16,068 nt of DNA, from the NCBI GenBank assembly GCA_964017145.1, contig CAXHKQ010000101.1:1-16068 (forward strand), written 5' to 3'. Of this stretch, positions 9,480-16,068 are shown in pieces. A model generated the notes under the pieces. That model saw only the letters and a list, made by a program, of their open reading frames with translations, ran no database searches and was not told the origin of the DNA. Numbering within the stretch: position 1 is the stretch's first letter; the number at the start of each line of letters is the position of its first letter. Source of the DNA: Agrocybe praecox. Taxonomy: Eukaryota > Basidiomycota > Agaricomycetes > Agaricales > Agrocybaceae. Made by a program: the position numbers and the translations under genes.

Positions 9480-10200
9480 CAGCCCACATGAAATGCTAAT
9501 AATTAACGCCATTGCAAGCGCGACGGTCGGACGGATCTCGGGTAAACGTTGGCGCGCAGTGTGTGCAGTCATTAAATGTGTATGTGCACGATGCCAATGA
9601 TCTGTGGTCGATTACTACTGTGTGTGTGTGCGTATTTAATGTGTCGATTTCCAAGCGTGCGTGTATACACGCACGCTGCGCTGCGTTGCTCAAGTCCATA
9701 TTGTGCCCGCAGAGGAAACAATTTAATCATCGATCGAGCAAATGCGCGAGCGCGCGCGATGGTCAATGACGGCCTCCAATCGATCGAACACATGCACGTA
9801 TATGTTGCTCATGCTGTGCTTATGCTGTCGATGCGCCAGAGGGTGTCGCAGACCTACATTTTATAATGATAAAGTCAGCGGTGCTGCAACCCGCATGCAG
9901 CAGCGGCATGTAGTCATCGACATCGTCGATGCTGCTGCGTAATAAGCATAAAAAGTATGCAAAATTGCCATAAAACGCACCACGACGGCAGTGGTTCGCT
10001 CGCTTGAGCGTCGAGACGATCGACGAGACTCGCGCACATCGGCGGCGACGTCGCTGTCCAAGGTATTGATTTCGGCCGAAACCGGCGCGACACGAACCGC
10101 GGACGACGACGACGAAGCGTTCGGACCAGTCACAACACACGCACACGCACATTGTCGTTCGTCGATCGATCGATTGAATTGGCTGGGGCACTGATCGCTG
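9480..10200. other. GC/CpG-rich non-coding island 3
   Basis: A GC-rich block with CGCGCGCG runs (about 9745-9758), CGATCGATCG words and (GAC)n near 10104-10115. Overlapping frames on both strands give low-complexity peptides with no domain. It contains GCCATAAAACGCAC at 9967-9980, one of several similar A/T motifs in these islands. It could be regulatory; I cannot show it. Confidence 0.4.
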
Positions 10201-10469
10201 TGATTTGGAGGGCTTATACTACACAAATCCGTGAAAATAATATGTGCATCATCTCGATTTCGAAAATCTTGAAAAAAATGTTTTTAGTAGTCGAGATTGA
10301 GGTTCAAACGCTATTCGCTTCGTAACATGACACGCTCAAAAATGTGTAATTTTCATCACTTGACCGTATCTCAATCATAAAACTATCCCGATTACATTAC
10401 CGAACCAGCAGTAAACCTTTTTGATGATGGATTATTATTATGAATTGGGGTAGTACACTATGTAATATA
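10201..10469. other. AT-rich intron spacer
   Basis: AT-rich sequence between two GC-rich islands, with no feature recognised. Confidence 0.4.
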
Positions 10470-10950
10470 CTGAACGTTAACGTGGGTAACGCGCGCACAC
10501 GATTTTGCGTTCGCGCGTGCGCGTTTCTCGCACGATCAAGTGCATTGATTACGGACCGAAAATCGCACGAACACACACGGACACGGCCAAGCGACATGCG
10601 AAACCCAAGTCGATGTGCTTCTGCTGCGCATCAGCAACACAGCTTTTCGATGGCGATCACATGTCTTCGTGTGAATGTGTGTGTGTGTGTCTCTGACGTG
10701 CGCGCATGTGTGTGATGTGCCATGTACCACGCAACGCACGTTGCTGCCGTCGTTTTTGTGTGCGTGCGTTCAGAACATGCTTGTTTTCGCCCCCGGGTTA
10801 CGGGAAGGGGTTGAAGCCGCTTCGCAGTTTGATGTGCTCTCAAATATAGAGATTTACGCTTCGCAGCGTGCGCAAAGCTTTAGCGTTCGAGAAGCGACGA
10901 AGCGACTGCGGACCGGACTGCGGACCGAGATCGGCGGTCAGCGATAAGTC
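10470..10950. other. GC/CpG-rich non-coding island 4
   Basis: A GC-rich block with CGCGTGCGCG words, a GT microsatellite and a twice-repeated GCGGACCG motif (10907-10927). Short frames on both strands have no recognisable domain. Confidence 0.4.
10677..10690. repeat. GT microsatellite
   Basis: Seven uninterrupted GT units within a wider GT/GC-rich tract. Confidence 0.85.
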
Positions 10951-11189
10951 CATCACAGCAGGAGCGTACAGGTTGCTTTTGTTTCGGGGGATGGTCATGG
11001 AACATTTATGAAGGGATATCTGGACTAGCTGTTTGATAAAACGAAAACACGTTAGAAAGTAGCATGTGTAGAAAATGAAGATGATTCAATCATCAAAGTG
11101 GAAATCATAAATGGGGGAAATCTTTGCTTGTTCTTACCTTTATACTCATAGTGATAATTATAATCTGACTTCACAATTTTGAACAGACG

Positions 11190-11916
11190 AAATTGTGCTT
11201 CTTCTACTTTTTGTGGGAGAAGTAAGAGTCACACAAGAAATGTATTGATGTCGTTTTGTTCTTCTATATTATTGAAAAATATAATCGAAGAAATGTCACG
11301 CACAATTTTGATATCTTTCTATTGAATATACACACATTTCTATAAGCAACTAGCCGGAACAGCGAACTTCGTTGTGCTTGAAAGGTGGTTGAATATTGTG
11401 GTTCGCTTCGCCCACTAAATTATAAAAGTAGAGCTGCCCACAGTCGAGCTTCTCAAATCAACAACGCTTTTGAAATGCTTGCGTTATTATTACGTTATTA
11501 TTTCGACACCGTTCGCAGTAAAAATTAATAAAAACCGTAACTTCGCAGTTTCCGGCGGTCCTGGTCCAAATTTCAAAATTCCGGCTCCGTCATGTTCTAA
11601 TCTACTGGAAAAACCTGAAGAATCATAAGGACCGGACTATGTTTAGGATACGTTATTCGTGGTCTAACATTTTTTTGGGTCATTTATATATAACAGAAGA
11701 TTCCAGAGAAAGTTGTGGCCAATCTAGAAAATCCTAGTTTTTATATGGAGAGAAGAATAATTTGTTTAAAATCCTTGACATTTATGAGCTCGCTCAGTCC
11801 GAATATGATGCAATTGATGAAATAAGTGGTTATTCGTTCGACATGCTCTCAATATCATCAATAACATTTACGATGGACTCTTACTTTTCTCACAGAACGT
11901 AGAAGAGGCACAATTT
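11190..11916. mobile_element. Candidate MITE-like element bounded by family C inverted arms
   Basis: The arm at 11190-11230 (AAATTGTGCTTCTTCTAC...) is the reverse complement of the arm at 11876-11916 (...GTAGAAGAGGCACAATTT). By hand alignment 36 of 41 bases agree, and weaker similarity continues inward (ATGTATTGATG against ATGTTATTGATG). The same sequence occurs at 936-979. The pair could be terminal inverted repeats of one roughly 730-bp non-autonomous element, or two separate insertions in opposite orientation. No target duplication is obvious and no transposase frame lies inside. Confidence 0.5.
11828..11916 (+). repeat. Interspersed repeat family C, copy 3
   Basis: This copy shares the exact 16-mer GGTTATTCGTTCGACA (11828-11843) with 786-801, then the TCTTACTTTT...CGTAGAAGAGGCACAATTT block. 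The spacing is about 100 bp shorter than in copy 1, so one copy has an insertion or the other a deletion. Confidence 0.6.
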
Positions 11917-12104
11917 AGTTATACTAGCTTACACACCTTGAAAATTGCATTAATCGTGTTCGCCCATCTATCCAGAGACATCCACACAAATTGTAACGAT
12001 GCAGTCATGTAGAATGAAAGTCGTTTCATTCGATAAAAATCGCTGGCGAAAAGTCTCACCTCTGCCCCATAAAGACCGATTTTCAAATATATGAAAACAT
12101 TGTC

Positions 12105-12304
12105 GAGCTAATTAACACATAGGCAATTTTTAATTTCTTAGAATGGACAGAATTTGTGCATTTGTCATTGGTTACGAGACCATAACTTTCCACCGGAATG
12201 ACCTAGAACAATGTCCGCATACTCAAATTGATGGGAATGAAATTATGCACAAATCCTGTCCAGCTAAACGAAATTAAAAAATTGCTTATGTGTTCAATTA
12301 GCTC
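12105..12304. mobile_element. Foldback / MITE-like inverted-repeat element
   Basis: The left arm (12105-12161, GAGCTAATTAACACATAGGC...) and right arm (12245-12304, ...GCTTATGTGTTCAATTAGCTC) are near-perfect inverted complements over about 57-60 bp, with small indels. Shared words include CAATTTTTAATTTC, GGACAG and ATTTGTGCAT. An 83-bp centre separates them. Total length is 200 bp with no coding capacity, typical of a MITE or foldback element. A clean target duplication is not visible, though TTGTC occurs just outside both ends. The transcript would fold into a long hairpin. Confidence 0.78.
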
Positions 12305-12369
12305 ATTAGTTGTCCACTGAATCGTCAACAGAAAAACGAAGTTTTTCTAATTCCCTTTTGAATACGCCC

Positions 12370-13260
12370 CTCTCATCCATCATCATCAACCGTGCCGTGT
12401 GGCGTACCACATATGCATGCGCTCGGTATGTCGTCTTTGTAAGGTCGCATCGGTTTTGCTATTCATATTTTCTTGACAATATTTCGCGCGTGCGCGTATG
12501 CCAAGTTTCCACGTTATATGTTGGCGTAAAGTTGTAATGAAATTATAACGCGCACCATCAACCAACGAACGACCAACGACGACACACAAGAATCCTCTGG
12601 TTTGTGCCGGGCCAACTCTGAGCGATGGGAATGATGATGGCCGTGCGCGCGCACACACACACACATTGGCGGTGGTGTGGCGTTGTGGTGCGGTGAGGTG
12701 GAAAGCGACAGCGGCAGCGGCGCATTTGGTATTCGGTTACCAGCTCGTACGTGCGATGTGTGTTAGCATACGGCGTGCGTTGGAGCGTGCGTGCAGCAGC
12801 ACAAACACAACGCCTGAGACACACAAACATACACAAACACGGACATACGACGGACGTATGACGATGCTCGAGAACAGCGCGCAGCGATTAGTGGTGGTTT
12901 AAGGTGGTTAGGGGCGGAGCACTCGGGCGCGCAGAAGGCAGAAGCACGCATGTTCGTGTCGTTGTCGAGCAGCATACACACATGCAAACATACAAATAAT
13001 TACGCTTTTATTGGTCATGCAAAGTGCATCACCACATGATGCAGGGGAGCATTGTTTCGCGCGCTCGAAAAATCCCGGCAACGAAAATATTGTTCGTGTG
13101 TGTTTGTGTTCGCGAATAATATATTCAATGTATTCGCACTGCTTGTGTGAAGACACTACTGCGCTCGAGCAGCGTGTGGCAGCGCAGCGAGTTATATTTA
13201 TGTATCGCCGAAGCGCCTCGCACAAATGCGCGCATAAATATACATATTATTATGTGGATA
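12370..13260. other. GC/CpG-rich non-coding island 5
   Basis: A long GC-rich block with AC and GC runs. Frames on both strands are rich in Cys/Arg/His/Thr low-complexity text and have no domain. Within it, 13100-13140 and 13190-13255 become more AT-rich. Confidence 0.4.
12645..12664. repeat. (GC)n(AC)n compound microsatellite
   Basis: A GCGCGCGC run passes directly into seven AC units. Confidence 0.85.
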
Positions 13261-13590
13261 TTCCGTACTACTCTATTTTACATGTGTTGGCCGGTCCCGA
13301 TGTACTCAAGGATTGTAGATGATTGATTCATGTGCGATGGATTTTGTTAAACGACGATAACTTCACACTGGAATGACTTGAAACGATACAAGAATGCTAT
13401 TGAATTATTTATTCGTGTTCTTGGGGTTGTTCTTTTACAACCTATGTGCTGCCTCTACAATGCTCAAACTCTACGAATATTTGTACATATCAACAGCATC
13501 AATCAACCATCAAAATTCCTACCAAAGAACCCAGATATTCAAACTGCGACAAACTCCGGTGAAATAGGGTAGTACATTTTGCCAGTCATG
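13261..13590. other. AT-rich intron sequence
   Basis: No gene is seen. The text near 13349-13383 (GATAACTTCACACTGGAATGACTTGAA) resembles the centre of the foldback element near 12183-12207 (ATAACTTTCCACCGGAATGACCT), so a fragment of a related repeat may lie here. Confidence 0.35.
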
Positions 13591-14060
13591 TGCGAACTGC
13601 GCTCACAAACCGCTCGCGCGCAGCAATGCTGGGAACGCGAATAATGCCGCGTGTGGCGCAGAGCGCAAATTATAGACTTGACCGCATCTTGACAAATTAA
13701 AGCGATTTGTACTTAGCGCTCGCGATATCGTTCGCGCAGATCGCGCGCGCGCGCGCGTCCACAATTGAGCGTGTATGTTGCTGAGTGTGTGACCGGTGGC
13801 TATATACTTTGGGTGCACAATTGTGCCAGATACTTTGAGAGCGCGCGTGATTTCCACTAAACACACACGGACGCTCGCTCGCACCTCACCGCGTGCTCAT
13901 AAACTTGCGCACAAAACGCTCCGACGCCCGACGGCTGGCCGGCCGGACTGGCCTGCGACCGGCGAAATGACAAATCGGTTATTGATATGAGCGCGCAGAG
14001 CGCCTGCTCATTGGATGCGAATTTGCATATTTGCGGGCAGCCTTCGTCGTTGGCAATGAG
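13591..14060. other. GC/CpG-rich non-coding island 6
   Basis: A GC-rich block with a CG dinucleotide run and GGCTGGCCGGCCGG words near 13932-13945. No coding character is visible. Confidence 0.4.
13742..13757. repeat. CG dinucleotide run
   Basis: Eight uninterrupted CG units, a sequence with Z-DNA-forming potential. It is unusual as a pure run but consistent with the surrounding CpG-rich composition. Confidence 0.85.
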
Positions 14061-14560
14061 GTGCTTGGAAATAAATAGCTGCGGTAATGATGAGATGGCG
14101 GCTAGGAGCAGCGAACAATGGGGCCTGGAAATATGATGAATTGTGGGATAGTATGTTGTGTTCGGCTGCAGATAAAATTGGACAACAGAAAAAGAGTTCG
14201 ATATTATCTGCGGAGCTATGAAGACGACTGAGTCACAAGTGTGTAATTAGTGCAAAGAATGCAAATTTACAATCGTAAAACACGTGAAATAAGAAAAAAC
14301 TAATTTATGTTGTATGCAGATCGACATGTTCAAACAACGTATTCCTAGATCGATGCATCCGAATTTTTTACATCTCCAAACCTGCAGAAGGTTCTTACAA
14401 ATCTGCATATCAGTGTGGACACAAATGGGACTAGGAACGTGCACAACTGCGAGGCATGCAGTAATAGTTATGATATGCACAACATATACATATGACAAGG
14501 GACAATTAGCGCAAACTGCACAGGAATATGCTAGTTTATTCAATATTAGTAATCATGGTG
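14061..14560. other. AT-rich intron sequence
   Basis: Open frames at 14314-14634 (+) and 14247-14543 (-) overlap each other and show no domain. I see nothing else in this stretch. Confidence 0.4.
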
Positions 14561-15060
14561 CCGACTTGCAAACGCGATCAGCGGAATTTGTGGAACGTCA
14601 TGGACGTCGTCGTGGCGTACGCGCACATCACTGACCGTTCGCATGCGCGCTCCTTTGTACAGCCGCATCATATGGTATGTGAAAACACGAATAAAACGCC
14701 TCAGATGTGAGCGCGCCTCACACGCGAACGCAGCCTACGAATGACTATATTTTCGCATAGGTTTTCGGAGTGTGTTCGGTCGTCGCTGTGTGGCTGGCTC
14801 ATCAAGACGCACATTATGAACCGTTCGAATGTGTGTTGTCCATTCACACACACAAGCACGCATGCGCACGCACGCACAGAACAACGCACTGATCGACTTC
14901 CCTGACTGCTCGTGTCTGTGCACAATCGCAAAATGTAGCACACGTGTGTGCGTATGGGTGTGTTTGTGTGCCCGAGGTGGAGCGACGCAAGTCCGGGCGC
15001 CTCTCCGCACACACTCACACACATACGGACTGCGTCGCAACTGTTGTTACTGTTGTTAGT
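14561..15060. other. GC/CpG-rich non-coding island 7
   Basis: A GC-rich block with several short CACACA/GTGTGT and GCACGCACGCAC runs on alternating strands. It contains CGAATAAAACGCC at 14688-14700. Frames on both strands are low-complexity. Confidence 0.4.
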
Positions 15061-15459
15061 ATGATTTTATAAGCATTTTCAACAACATCGAATAGAAGGC
15101 CTGCGTTCTACGATATATTACAACATGGATCAATTTATTTGCGCACACAAAATGGCTGTCGAATGCATTTTTGAATTTGGAATATTTTGGAGACAGGAGT
15201 CAATGCCACAAGTCATGAATGATTCGACTTTCTGAAAACAGTTATTCAGCTTAAATTTTCGAAGATACTACATGATTGCCTACGGCCAGCGTACAACTGA
15301 TACTCTATCTATGCAGCATAATTATGATCAAGAACAAACGGATAGAGTAAGTGTGTTTATTCTCTTACCATCCCTATTATTTCGAAAATAAATTTAGAAC
15401 TGGTAATAATACGACTGCGTTCCAAGATGACGATGTAACAGCACTTGTGACGCACTTGT
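15061..15459. other. AT-rich intron sequence
   Basis: No gene, RNA or repeat recognised. Composition resembles the other AT-rich intron spacers. Confidence 0.4.
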
Positions 15460-15814
15460 GTTAACTCACAAATGTGTGCGAATCGTCGTGTAGTGTGTGC
15501 CGCTCGCGTGTCTGTGTGTGTGCGCGACTTGTGATTGATTCGTGATGGACGTCCATTTCAGCGCTGTGCTGCGTCGTCGCTTCGTCGTCGTCATGCAGTG
15601 CATGCACATGCACGCCAGAATCGCTAGTTTGTGAATATGCAGACGCCGCGCCGCTCGCGGAATTCAATATACGGAGAGTTCGCCCGTATCCAGCCAGCAG
15701 CACGGGCAAGTGCTGTGAGTGTGCACAGAATGTGTGCCCGTCGCAGCATAACGGTGCATTTAGGATCGCAGTATAGATTTTCTATTTATTTATAATGTTT
15801 CTGTACTCAGTTTT

Positions 15815-15864
15815 GCGCTCGCTTGCTCGCTCGTTCGCTCGCTTGCTCGCTCGTTCGCTCGCTC
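15815..15864. repeat. 20-bp tandem repeat, about 2.5 copies
   Basis: The 20-bp unit at 15821-15840 is repeated exactly at 15841-15860. Partial units lie on both sides. The unit is itself built from 4-bp GCTC/GCTT/GTTC steps, so a tetranucleotide array appears to have been duplicated as a higher-order unit. Confidence 0.85.
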
Positions 15865-15897
15865 ACACAAAGATAGCAATTATTGGCAATGTTATAT

Positions 15898-15923
15898 AGT
15901 AGTGGTGGTAGTAGTAGTAGTAC
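15898..15923. repeat. GTA/GTG trinucleotide repeat
   Basis: An imperfect (GTA)n tract with two GTG variants, followed by GATA-rich text. Confidence 0.75.
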
Positions 15924-16068
15924 GCTGGTAGATAGATCGATAGAGCATACTCACATACTCACACACGGCGAGTCGCATGCGCGAGCCATTCGCGATCAAT
16001 GCGGCAACGCAGACACACGTGCATATTTATGCTACCCGCAGCACAAACCGCGCTTGCGCACATATTCG

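Larger units (their letters stand above)
10951..12104. other. AT-rich intron sequence
   Basis: Apart from the inverted-repeat arms annotated separately, this stretch shows no gene. ACGTTATTATT-like words repeat in tandem near 11483-11502. A stretch near 11355-11420 (GCGAACTTCG, GGTTCGCTTCGCCC) has the look of degenerate transposon sequence, but no end can be fixed. Confidence 0.4.
15460..16068. other. GC/CpG-rich non-coding island 8
   Basis: A GC-rich block running to the window edge. It contains CGTCGTC runs (15571-15590), overlapping palindromic TGCATGCAC words (15595-15613) and two tandem arrays. No coding exon or cadherin acceptor is visible. Confidence 0.4.

Noticed and set aside
9820..10226. 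Overlapping minus-strand frames of about 120 codons
   Set aside because: Two different frames are open over the same bases, as expected in GC-rich non-coding DNA, and neither shows a domain.
14829..15059. Spaced short repeats that could suggest a CRISPR-like array
   Set aside because: The repeats are simple CACA/GTGT/GCAC microsatellite words of irregular spacing in eukaryotic intron DNA, with no constant repeat or spacer unit.

Overview
This window looks like eukaryotic, almost certainly insect, nuclear DNA. It has consensus GT-AG introns with pyrimidine-rich 3' ends, two GC-rich coding exons set in long AT-rich non-coding sequence, tRNA-derived SINE-like sequences, decayed transposon ends, and abundant CA/GT and GC microsatellites. 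The strongly GC-ending codons and the alternation of AT-rich and CpG/CA-rich intron sequence suggest a dipteran, most likely a mosquito. The species cannot be fixed by eye.

The only protein-coding sequence I can support is two adjacent exons (5978-6418 and 8295-8811, + strand) of one very large cadherin. They join in phase 0 (VLQ|VSA) and encode 319 residues plus the first base of the next codon. The segment holds the end of one extracellular cadherin repeat, two complete repeats and most of a fourth. The best family guess is a Fat-type protocadherin, probably the orthologue of Drosophila fat (ft), a planar-polarity and Hippo-pathway receptor. This comes from remembered family character, not a search. 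No start codon, signal peptide, membrane segment or stop codon is present, so the window is internal to the gene.

Layout: 1-5977 is intron (or upstream sequence) with a SINE-like tRNA relic, two CpG-rich islands (about 1078-2480 and 3888-4720) and two diverged copies of an unclassified repeat (about 3156-3810 and 4916-5685). The 1876-bp intron at 6419-8294 holds a second SINE-like sequence and a near-duplicate of its own branch-point/pyrimidine tract. From 8812 to the window end is a downstream intron of at least 7.2 kb. It contains a pogo/Tigger-like transposon end (9182-9330), an inverted-repeat pair (11190-11916), a foldback element (12105-12304) and six more GC-rich islands.

No nested gene, functional tRNA, rRNA or CRISPR array is convincing. 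The points most worth checking are the two foldback/MITE-like elements, the two-copy repeat family, the cryptic splice acceptor, and the recurring A/T-rich homeodomain-type motif in the GC-rich islands.
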